Source: Glandiceps talaboti (Eukaryota; Hemichordata; Enteropneusta; Spengelidae). From it: a stretch of 64,000 nt of DNA. The DNA is taken from contig NC_135565.1 in NCBI RefSeq assembly GCF_964340395.1, positions 15,431,709-15,495,708 on the forward strand. The letters are read 5' to 3'. The position numbers and the translations under genes are program-made. Positions 22,618 to 32,427 of the stretch are shown here, piece by piece. The notes under the pieces are model-generated. The model saw nothing but the letters and a program-made list of their open reading frames with translations, made no database searches and was not told the DNA's origin. Each line of letters begins with the position of its first letter. Positions within the stretch are counted from its first letter, which is position 1.

Positions 22618-25497
22618 TTATTTTTTCTTTCCACGTGCCGAAATCTTTGATTTCTTCTTTCTGGAGATCCTTGGATAATATCTGTAAACATCCGTTTTGT
22701 GCAAGGCATTTCCAATTCTACCAGCAGTCAAACAACTGGAAAATCTTCCAACAAAACCACCAAAAACACCACCAACAACTGCACCTAATATGGGTACAGG
22801 AATTAATAGCTGGCCGATTGCAGCTCCCCCTGCTGATCCGACAACACCACCTACAAATGTACCAGCTATTTTCCACTGCTTTTCAAACATTTCCCTCGAT
22901 TCTTCAGGTTTAAGTCGAACTTGATTTGTTTTACCTCTGAGCTTCACAACATCATACGTCAGAAAGGCACCTTCTGCAACAGCAGCAGAACCAGCTGCAA
23001 TACCCGCTGATGCTGCAAGGCCTGGAATAGTTGCACGAGATATCCCACCAATGAATATCCGAGATGCACCTTTCAAGGAGATACGCTCTATGGCACCAAT
23101 AGAGTATTTACCAACAACTCTCAATCCATTTCGGAAAACAAATGGAACTGGTCTCGCCTCTTCAGCAAAGTGCGCTACAATCTTAGTATTGGCAGATGAT
23201 GCTAACTGATGACACTTATGTATTTGGGTTTTACACCAAACAACGAAATGTTCACAATTATTATTTGCAGGGGAGTACTGGCATTCACCAACCCTCTTTT
23301 TAGCTCTACATATTACTGCTTCCGTATCACTGGTACCTTGATAACTGACTCGGTAAATTCTTTGCTTTTCTAGACATACAGGGTATTGCTCTTCAGTAAC
23401 CTTGCCAAGACTATGTCCTGTTAACAGTATTGAACTATCGTCTGTACATGCTTTGTAGTGGATAGCACCAAAAGTGTTATCTTGACTGCCATCTTCCACT
23501 GCAAGTACATGATGGTAGAACAGACCTTTTGCTCTCTCTATCATAATGTGATCACCCCTTCTTATGTCGCTGACTGCCATCACTCGTTCATTGCAGTAGA
23601 TAGCATTCTTGCAAACCTCGATAAAGTGCTGGCAATTGCATTCTGATGAGTATTTGATCTCAAACAAAAATGATCTTGCCTTCTCAATCACTTTACTCCG
23701 ATCATATGCAACAGTCTCATCATCAAAGGGAATCACACGGAAGATCTCCCACTCTTTGAAGTTCAGGTACATTTGTTCCTCTGCTACCCTTTTGTGTACA
23801 TGGTCACAGTCAGCATAGTGGACTACCTCTACACCAAGATAACCATCCTGAACAGACAACATGTGATGGCCTTGGAAGGTTTTGCCTTTCTTAGATTTCC
23901 TAATGATGAGATGGTCCCCAGCCTTGATATCTCTGACTTTGTGAATTTGTTGGAGGTGTTCCATTGCTTCTTTACACCACTGGACAAAGTGCTCATTGGT
24001 GTTATTTTCAAGTGAATATCTCTTCTTACCTAGCTGACTTTGTGCTTTCTGTACAATATCCTTAGCATTCTTTGGTTGGTCATCATCGCAGAAGTCGTCA
24101 TGAAAGACGAACACCTTATGTTTTCCATCAACAACTGGGAAATGCTCTTGCACCACCTCTTTAGCATTATTGTCATAATGTACAAGTACCAAAGAGTTGT
24201 TGTCTTTGAAATCTTCTGTTGCTAAGGAATGCAAATGCGTAGCTCCTTTGTAATCTTCAATAATAATGTGGTCACCTTTCTTTATGTCGCTGAGAGAGGA
24301 GACGAATTCTCTATGCGCTTGTCTGGTTTTGCACCAAAATACAAAATGCTTACAACTCTGACTCTCAGAACAGTAAGTGGTTCGCCCAACTTGCCTTTGA
24401 GCTTGTATAATGACGTCATCAATATCTTCTTGTGTTTCATCATCTTTGTCATCAAGATACTGAAAGATGTCTTCTTTGTTTGGAGAAACAGTAATCACCT
24501 CCTCCACCACTTTTGCTTTTCTAATGCCTCCATCTTTGTAATGGATTACAGTGATTGTGTTGTTATCATTACCATTTTCAACTGCTAGCATGTGATGTTC
24601 ATGACGTCTGAACTTCATCACAAGATGATCACCCTTTTTTATGTGTTTTATGGAAGATACACGTAACTGGTGTCCTGTGTATGTTTCACACCAATTGACG
24701 AAGTGCTCACAGTTGTTGTACTCTGTGGAATATTTACTCTCCATCAGCTGACATCTAGCCTTCTGAACTACTCTGTCAGCATCGTAAAGACACTCTGCTA
24801 ACATGTCATCAATACCCTCCTCCTCATCACCCTCGTAGCTATCATCTCGTTTTACATCTGTTAGTTTATCATCACCCGTGTCGTTTTCATCCCCATATTT
24901 GTAGTAGTATCTTGGCGAATTAGGATCCATAACCTTGGAAACCTTTTCTTTCGTTGGGTCCAATTTTATGTCTTCTTCAATTATCTTGCCTTTTATGAAG
25001 TGAATAACACTAACCACATTGTCATGGCGGCCATCTGCAACAGCCAATGAATGATGTTCATGGAGATTCTTATATTTTTTGGTGATGATGTGGTCTCCTT
25101 TTCTGATGTTGATGGTATTCTTTACAGGTTTTCTGAAGCTTGTTAATGTAAGGCACCAGCTAACGAAATTTTCACAGTTGTTGTTCTCTGGACAATATTT
25201 CCATTCGCCAATTTGAGCCTTTGCTTTCCGGATGCTCTCGTCTATCGGTATGGTTCGCTGTTTGTCAACATTAACCCTAAAAACTGGTGTGCTAAGGGGC
25301 TCCAAGGTTAATACCGTTTCTTCTACTATGCCAAAAATTCTTGGACAATTGCGATAGTGGATAACACGTATTGTGTTGTCATTGCAACCGTCTTCTATTG
25401 CAAGTAAGTGGTGTTTATGAATTCCTAGATGCTTCTTTATGAGAAGGTGATCTCCACGCTTTATCTCTGTCACAGTCGATATTTTTGTGGGTTCCAT
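22618..25497 (-). CDS. Multi-LRAT-domain protein 2
   Basis: Intact 959-residue frame starting MEPTKISTVTEIKRGDH. Six complete LRAT units follow, each opening with GDH and closing with an xCxHF or NCEHF motif; unit 4 has NTNEHF, so its nucleophile Cys is replaced by Asn. Unit 2 contains an acidic linker (GDENDTGDDKLTDVK). After the last unit there is an alanine/glycine-rich region, then a glycine-zipper segment (GTFVGGVVGSAGGAAIGQLL, continuing into LIPVPILGAVVGG) and a lysine-rich C-terminus. The plan matches LRAT-1. Unlike LRAT-1 it begins with a whole domain, which supports this start. It is the near-identical paralogue of LRAT-3 within the tandem duplication. Predicted role: membrane-associated acyl transfer or hydrolysis on lipids, or a scaffold where catalytic residues are missing; not proven. 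Confidence 0.87.
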   Translation of the reverse strand: MEPTKISTVTEIKRGDHLLIKKHLGIHKHHLLAIEDGCNDNTIRVIHYRNCPRIFGIVEETVLTLEPLSTPVFRVNVDKQRTIPIDESIRKAKAQIGEWKYCPENNNCENFVSWCLTLTSFRKPVKNTINIRKGDHIITKKYKNLHEHHSLAVADGRHDNVVSVIHFIKGKIIEEDIKLDPTKEKVSKVMDPNSPRYYYKYGDENDTGDDKLTDVKRDDSYEGDEEEGIDDMLAECLYDADRVVQKARCQLMESKYSTEYNNCEHFVNWCETYTGHQLRVSSIKHIKKGDHLVMKFRRHEHHMLAVENGNDNNTITVIHYKDGGIRKAKVVEEVITVSPNKEDIFQYLDDKDDETQEDIDDVIIQAQRQVGRTTYCSESQSCKHFVFWCKTRQAHREFVSSLSDIKKGDHIIIEDYKGATHLHSLATEDFKDNNSLVLVHYDNNAKEVVQEHFPVVDGKHKVFVFHDDFCDDDQPKNAKDIVQKAQSQLGKKRYSLENNTNEHFVQWCKEAMEHLQQIHKVRDIKAGDHLIIRKSKKGKTFQGHHMLSVQDGYLGVEVVHYADCDHVHKRVAEEQMYLNFKEWEIFRVIPFDDETVAYDRSKVIEKARSFLFEIKYSSECNCQHFIEVCKNAIYCNERVMAVSDIRRGDHIMIERAKGLFYHHVLAVEDGSQDNTFGAIHYKACTDDSSILLTGHSLGKVTEEQYPVCLEKQRIYRVSYQGTSDTEAVICRAKKRVGECQYSPANNNCEHFVVWCKTQIHKCHQLASSANTKIVAHFAEEARPVPFVFRNGLRVVGKYSIGAIERISLKGASRIFIGGISRATIPGLAASAGIAAGSAAVAEGAFLTYDVVKLRGKTNQVRLKPEESREMFEKQWKIAGTFVGGVVGSAGGAAIGQLLIPVPILGAVVGGVFGGFVGRFSSCLTAGRIGNALHKTDVYRYYPRISRKKKSKISARGKKK

Positions 25498-25588
25498 TGT
25501 TCAGCTATACCACAACAGAGCTGTGCTTTCGACCTGTAGAATATTGGAGAGGGATACTGCGTTACACATGATGAAACGTTATAATGAA

Positions 25589-25663
<75 letters not shown>

Positions 25664-25808
25664 ATACGCACGCACGCACGCAAATACAAACACAGTCGAT
25701 ATTTTTGTGGGTTCCATTGTTCAGCTATACCACAACAGAGCTGTGCTTTCGACCTGTCGAATATTGGAGAGGGATACTGCGTTACACATGATGAAACGTT
25801 ATAATGAA

Positions 25809-25851
<43 letters not shown>

Positions 25852-25880
25852 ATACACATACGCACGCACGCACGCACATA
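25472..25880. repeat. Duplicated LRAT-2 start region with two (CA)n tracts
   Basis: The ~220-base stretch from the first codons of LRAT-2 through a (CA)n run (25593-25660) is repeated immediately upstream of the gene at about 25692-25880, with a second (CA)n run (25812-25845). The copy retains the start codon and the codons for MEPTKISTV (minus strand, about 25722), then runs into the CA repeat. The right-hand paralogue has a single copy and almost no CA repeat. Confidence 0.88.
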
Positions 25881-28800
25881 CAAACACACAGTCTCACAAT
25901 ACATGGGCGTGGTCGCATTGTCATATTCATAATTCTCTTTTTCAATAATGAGTTTGAAGTGTTTGTGATCCAACAATGCACCTTAGGGAGCAATTTCATT
26001 GGAAATAAAGGTTCTTAAAGAGGCCATGTATGGATGACGACTGGGGTATTTCTTTTGGGGAGGGGGGGGGGATTCTTAATTTCTGAAGCATTTTTATGAC
26101 ACCTTCCTTCTTGAAAAACCAATGTGGAAAACAATATATGCCAAGTCCTTTTTCGCAACTCAAGAAATTGCAAATATGTAAAATTTCTGTTGCTGTATGC
26201 ATAATAACAAATATTGTAAACATTTGTTAGCCTTTTGCAATGTATTAAGTCGCAACACAGGCCTGAAATTCTTTTATGAATTAAAAACCGAAAATAAATA
26301 TCCAATAATCATCCATATTGCCACTATCTCATCAAACTTTGCAATGTAAAAACTTGTTTTCCTATAAATAAAAAAGAATTTGAAGGTTTCCCACCTTGTT
26401 TTAAAGTAAATTGTATATATTTTACTTTCCCCATGGCACTGTTGTATTGTATTCTAAAATAGCTTTGGTATCAGTTTGAAATCTATTTATAAGGGTTATG
26501 ATGACCTCTCATTTCTTTTCCTTGATTTGAACTGATTTGAGTATGGGTTTACTTTGTCCAAAAGAAAAAGTTTCAACAGTGGTGCATTATATGTTCAACG
26601 ACAATTTGATGATGATATATGATACATGAATATATTTATTCCATATAACACTAGTACATCAATACTAATGTAAAATGAGAAAAAGAAAACGCCGACTCCT
26701 TTCAATGGAGAAGTAAAACTTAAATACACGGGAACGCAATGAACTATTGGTGAAAAATATAACACTAGTACATCAATACTAATGTAAAATGAAAAATTCA
26801 CAATCTGATTTAATCTTATTACCAGAAAGGTAATTAACTATTAAATGTTATTGTCATAATTATGATTGTTTTGGGGGTTTACAATTTACTGAAAACATGA
26901 ATCATTGTCATTGTAGGCATTGTTACCTTATGAAAAAGTTGTCATTTTTTTAAAGAAAAAAGTTCAGAAAATTTTCCATCAATTTAATGAACTACACATG
27001 TTTACTTAAATTCTCCCAATGACCAAGACGTTTGGTAAATGTAATATAAATCGCATCGTATTTAAACTCATGAATATGGGTTGAAGGACACGTTGTCAGT
27101 TATGGTGTGAGGAGAGACATTAGTCCCAAAGGAGAGGAAGGGGAGGTAGTGCGTTAAAACGTGACTGCTAATGTAATTGAACGGGGTGTTGACGTCTGCC
27201 CAGGCCAAGTCGATGTTGCATCCACCTTGCATTGAACTGAACTATGTTTGTGATTAGGACAACGTGGTTTATTTTTGATTCACTAAATTCATCAGCTGTG
27301 CTATTTTTTTAATGATTTTACATAAAAACATTTTTCGGACAAGATTTTCTGACAAACTAAGCGAAAGTGGGGACAAGTGTTGTAAAGACAGCCATGCCAT
27401 ACGTGAACAAAGTGATAGATGTTATACCATGGATATCAAACAACGACAAATGAAAGGTGTTAACTGTGTATGTATATATACAGAACTACTCACACTTAGG
27501 AGAGAGATTCCTTATAACGCGGCTCTCAAAACTGACATGACAGGTCACCCATGGAATTGTTGTCGTGCTATTACAAAGGGGACAGAGACACCAGACACCG
27601 ACACTACAAAACATTTGCATTTGCATAGTAACAAACAACTTATAGAAGCTTAAACTTAGATCTACGAGTTCTTGTTTGGCCTTTGCCCCAACTCAATCGT
27701 GCAATGGAGACAGTAAAGGTTTTTACCTATTTTAACACAGCATAAAATAGAAAACAGACAACAGAATCTTTCGCAGTAGTCACAATAATAATAATATTTA
27801 TTGTCCTTTAAATTGGCAATTAATTAATTGTCCCTACTATCAGAATGTACAAATGTTGGTACTCATGACTCGAGTCCTGCCACAGCATACCCTAACTATA
27901 TACAGGTACTGCAGTCGGCACGATGCCAAGATGACGACAAATAAAAGCCCGGATGTATACGTACCGAAACCAAAAAGTGAATTCAGCAAAAAATAAAGTA
28001 AGAAGCCACAAGTGACTGATATAATTGAAGACATATACTGAACACTTGCTATTTTTGATTTTAAATATTGTACAAACCTATATTCTTACAACTACAAAAT
28101 AGTGATTTCTCCTTATTTTCGTATTTTTAAGCGCTTGCAATTATGCAATTCACATGGGTCTTTAAAACATTCATCGCGTAGATAGGTCATCGGGTACAGC
28201 CAGCAAAGTGGTGACAATTTGAACAATTTAAAGGCACGTCTACCTAAAACAGACTGAATGTTACTCGCAATCGAAGTTGATAAGTGCTTTTGGTCGTCTG
28301 ACAAGAATTATTCAGTGCAATAGAATTTGGGTTGTTAGTTTACTCTTGTGTATGGCCATGCAATGACTGAATTTCACATATACATATCCTGCTGAAAGTA
28401 TCCTGTATTCAAATACGACACCGGCACCCAGGTAAACAATATAGAATCCTAAGATAACAACGCTCAGCAGCAGAACAACACATTCATTGCCCATTATTTA
28501 CCTATAACCTACTATTTATCAGTTGGATATTGTGTATATTTTGTGTTCAGTACCATATGCAATGTTTTTGGATATGTACAATTACATTTAAAAGGTAAAC
28601 TTACTTGTTAGATGATACGACGGGTATAAGACACCTTGGTGAACTGCTTTGGTGAAGTGTTTTTGTATGTGTATTCGTTACGCATGCGTGATGTCATTAT
28701 ATTCGAGACATACAACACAGCACCAATAGCAACAATACTTATACAGAATGCCCTCTGTGGTAACTACACTTGTCCTACGACAAATCTGCTTGCTACTGTA

Positions 28801-29481
28801 CTGAACTGAACGTACTGTTGCAAGCAGGCAACAAATGAGAGTTCAGATGTACTGAAACTGCAAGATATATTGACAAAATAATGTCATTAAAGTGAAGTCT
28901 CCTTCTGTATAATAAAGTGTTCTGAAACGAACCTATCAAGATGTACATTGATATTTGTTTCTATAGAAATATTAGGGCGAATATTTTCTCCTTTATGATG
29001 TGCCAAAATATGTTAAACTCCCAAGTACAATGGCAATAAACGATATGACCATTCAATCACATCAACAAATCAAACTTAGCGTACAAGAAATATATACCAA
29101 TTGTTGACTAAATTATACATAGTAAGTATGCGTATAGACGTCTCGCTCCAACGTCTATGGTATGTCAAGTACTAAAACATGCTAAAATGGCATTACTATA
29201 TCTACAATAGTAATGAGCCTATGCCCGTCATGCTAAAAAGTGACCCTAAATTTCCATTCTCTAACAACGGCCCTCCCCTTTAATTTTTTTTTTCAAAGTA
29301 ATGGGTCAAACGGTGTTAGCCATGGAAAAAGACATTAGTCCCAGAATCAATGGTTTATAGGACTTAATCCCATCGCTGCCACCATGTTGAAAGTTTTAAA
29401 AGATAATGGTTATTCCTCAACAAGCACCCTGCTACCAACGTAGTGAATTGTATTTTATAAAAGAAATCAGTGAAGCCACGC
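25498..29481. other. Non-coding interval between LRAT-2 and the LRAT scrap
   Basis: After the duplicated start region and MITE M1 copy 3, I see no gene. A direct repeat containing AACACTAGTACATCAATACT occurs at about 26643-26680 and 26755-26793 flanking some 75 bases. About 26329-27490 is absent from the right unit. About 27490-29480 matches about 35870-38690 with the 890-base gap there. As LRAT-2 and the plus-strand scrap are divergent, this is their shared upstream region. Confidence 0.6.
26015..26328. mobile_element. Palindromic MITE family M1, copy 3
   Basis: Begins TTAAAGAGGCCATGTATGGAT and ends ATCCATATTGCCACT, a diverged version of the family termini, with a G-run insertion near 26062. 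It occupies the same place as copy 4 (35555-35875) in the right unit, so it was inserted before the segmental duplication. Confidence 0.7.
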
Positions 29482-29668
29482 ATGTGCAATTAGTAAACTC
29501 TCTGTGATCCACTACAGTATGTTCAGTTTCAAAAGAACACAGGTCATTGTAGAGGCTATCAAGATAGACCCTAAAACAGACCAGATGTTTCGCTTCATTG
29601 ATCTCGAATTGACCGACCCACAAAAAATTATTGATAAGGCTATAAAGTATGAAGGAATAAAAGATTAT
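29482..29668 (+). pseudogene. 5' scrap of a plus-strand LRAT gene
   Basis: Encodes the second half of one LRAT unit (VIHY motif at 29504-29515, then IKIDPKTDQMFRFIDLELTD-like residues and the start of the KYEGIKDY helix). It matches 38690-38880 of LRAT-4 closely. A LINE interrupts it at 29669; the next LRAT bases (CACCCATCAGAAAACAGCTGT) resume at 30839 and stop at the duplication joint, so no 3' part ever existed in this copy. It cannot encode a functional protein. Confidence 0.85.
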
Positions 29669-30838
29669 TATTATGGATAACGGTCTAATTACATTTGGCA
29701 TCTTTATTGACCTTAAAAAGGCTTTTGATACTATTGACCACCAAATTCTACTCAAAAAACTTTCTTACTATGGAATCAGAGGTGTACCTCTCCGCTGGTT
29801 CCAAAGCTATCTGGAAAATCGTCAACAGGTTGTTAATATCAACGGCTTCACTTCAAACCCAAGACAGATCAAATGTGGTGTACCGCAAGGATCTATCTTG
29901 GGACCTATCCCTTTCTTGATTTATATTAACGATATTAACAAATCTACTGATGCTTTCAACATTCGACTATTTGCTGACGGTACTAATCTTTTCAAATACA
30001 TGACATCCACCCATATTAACCTTTCTCTTCTCAGTAAACCTCTTGACAAAGTCAACAAATGGTGCAATGCAAACAAACTTACAATTAACATCGAAAAAAC
30101 AAACTATATGGTCATAAAAACGCCCCAAAAATCCACCCATTTGGAAGGACGTCTTTGTATTGGCAATACACCCGTAGAGGGAGTGTTGTCAGCCACATAC
30201 CTAGGCGTAGCAATCGACCCCTCTCTTACTTGGAAGTCACATATTGAAAAAGTGAGGAACACAATCAGTCCGAAAGTTGGCATAATTTCACGCATTCGGC
30301 ACTATGTTCCTAAATCTGTCCTCATCCTCCTCTATAATAGTCTAATTCTCCCCCACCTTAGTTATTGTTTTGAAATCTGGGGAAACACTTATCCAACAGC
30401 CCTTGACCCACTCTACCGTCTACAAAAGAAAATAGTTCGTCTCATAACCTTCTCTGACTACCATGCACACTCTACTCCTCTCTTTAACCAACTTAATATT
30501 CTTGACATCTATAAACTTTGTAAACTTCAGACTTGCATGTTCATCTATGATCTAAAGCATAATCGCTTTACACACACTCTTGACGTTATGTTTATAAGCT
30601 TCCATTTAATTTTGCCACCAACACTTCTCTTTATTTACTAAGAATTGTATTTTTGTTGTTATTGTGAAACTCGTACCAGCCCAAATTTGTATTTATTATG
30701 TACATGTACGGTCCATGGACATTGATTAGTTCCTACGAACTATTTCCATGGCCCTCACCAGAAATGTTCTATCTGTTGCTTTCAGAGTTTGTGTATATAT
30801 TTTTCTCTTCTGGTGGAATAAATTTCAATTCAATTAAC
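29669..30838 (+). mobile_element. 5'-truncated LINE with reverse transcriptase remnant
   Basis: An open frame of 322 residues at 29673-30641 is the C-terminal part of a non-LTR reverse transcriptase: FIDLKKAFDTIDHQILLKKL, GIRGVPLRWFQSYLENR, CGVPQGSILGP and LIYINDI, as in CR1/L2/Jockey-type elements. The catalytic FADD box reads FADG, so one essential Asp is lost and the copy is inactive. The endonuclease and N-terminal palm are missing. The 3' part has an untranslated tail ending TTTCAATTCAATT. It was inserted after the segmental duplication, since the right unit reads through uninterrupted. No clear target-site duplication is visible. Confidence 0.88.
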
Positions 30839-30858
30839 ACCCATCAGAAAACAGCTGT

Positions 30859-31060
30859 CGTGGTGGGGTTGGAAATGCCGACAGATCGCTCTCTGCTTGC
30901 CAACGCCGTAAAAAAATACAAGGTCAACGCACTTTGCAATAACTAAACACGCCGTAATAACAAGCAGTGTTAGGGATGACAGTTTGACGTAATAAACAGG
31001 AGAATTTGTCTCCAATACTGCTAAGACTTGTTCCCGCCATGAACTCAAAAACGCTGACAT
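30859..31060 (-). pseudogene. Duplicated CYP4 exon-1 fragment
   Basis: On the minus strand from the ATG at 31060 it reads MSAFLSSWREQVLAVLETNS and the following membrane anchor almost identically to CYP4 exon 1. A small replacement/indel at about 30909-30920 (CTTACAAG changed to an A-rich word) shifts the frame after KCVDLV. The copy stops at the duplication joint before the exon's splice donor, and no other P450 exon follows. It carries the upstream region, including the TATA-like word, so it may be an orphan promoter. Confidence 0.88.
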
Positions 31061-32427
31061 ATTCACTAGCCAGCAGCCAGTAGTTATATATAGCACTTGA
31101 CGAACGTTAGTATAAACAGACAGACCTAGACCGTAGACGTCCTACGAAGCTTCGCGCTGTTTACGTTAGCCAAGGGTAGGTCAACGTTCAGCGTTTCGGA
31201 TATCTTCCAGTCGACCTCAAGCGGGCGGGCTAAGAGAAGAATTTTCTGTAGGAGATGGACCGAGGCGAGTCAGCGGGAGCCATGAACATTCTTATCGTAT
31301 GAAAGAAAAGGAGAACTTGAAATATTTTGCTCTTGATTTACAGTTTTTGGAACCAAATAATCTTAGGCTGGGGTTAGAATTTACGGAGGGGGAGGGGGAT
31401 GAAGGGGAAAAAATATTTTGGTCAAAATGTTTTTCCTAGCCCCCCCCCCCCCTCTCCCCCCCCCGTGCTCTCAAAGAATTCCAATACTTCTGCCCGGATG
31501 CAGTTTACAGTGAATGATATCTTGTCCATTACAGCATATAGGTTAGATGCTATAAACATACAATGGGTGGTTCAACATCAAATGTTACACATATAGTTGC
31601 CCCAAAAGGGAACTTGCAAACCTGCCATGTTGAATGTTGCAACATGGGAAATATGATAATAAATACTAATGAATTGGTATTGTAAACAATACTGTTACAT
31701 TGTTTGCAACCACGAATGATCAATTCATAGTCACCCTGACCATTGTTGGAGGTTTATTTTATTGGTAGCTCCAGATTAGGTATTACGATAACCACAGATA
31801 ATCCCATAGTCCTTTGCATCTGAGCATGCTCAGCCTGGATTGCAAGGTCCTATTGCAATGTGCGTGTATTGCCGTCAATGTCATAATCACATTATATATG
31901 GCAAGTTCTAAAAACGTCGTCTGTCACAGGGAAATACATTGTATCGAAAACACAAAAACAGTAACTTTATCTTTACAGAACTATTGAATGTTCTATGGAA
32001 CACAGTGAGTAAAATGTGGATTCACAATTATGTCTGACACAATGTTTGCACCGTCTATGACTGATGCTGTGTTCTTGTTGTATTTCATATTGCATATGAC
32101 TACACAAGGAAAGGTCTAGTCTTGTAACAAGACCTCGAAATCAAATTTGAAAGGTTGCCGAACATGGCAATACTTCTGCGCGGGACAGTTTTACAGTGAA
32201 TTATATCTCGTCGATTATAGCATATAGGTTAGATGCTATAAACATACATACAATGGGTAGTTCAACATCGTAATTTGGAACGACCAAACGTTACACATAC
32301 AGTTACCCCAATGTGTATTGCCATCAATCTCATACTCACATTATAAATGGGAAGTTCTAAAAACGTCTGTCATTTGGAAAAGAGGTACTCAGTTAGCACA
32401 ATGCATGTAAACATGACTTATGTCTTG
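31061..32427. other. Non-coding interval between CYP4 scrap and LRAT-3
   Basis: Copy of 17753-18835 followed by a short extra piece (about 32165-32310) that itself repeats the local phrase beginning AATACTTCTG (compare about 31485), then a copy of 22057-22167. Contains C-rich homopolymers at 31441-31464 and R3 copy 2 (about 31596-31860). No gene seen. Confidence 0.65.

Noticed and set aside
22608-24588. Plus-strand open frames opposite LRAT-2 (and the same opposite LRAT-3 at 32457-34494)
   Set aside because: Antisense shadows of the conserved LRAT coding frame; they recur only because the sense gene is duplicated.
25584-26018. 144-residue His-Thr-rich frame
   Set aside because: Translation of (CA)n and its flanks; interrupted and different in the right unit.
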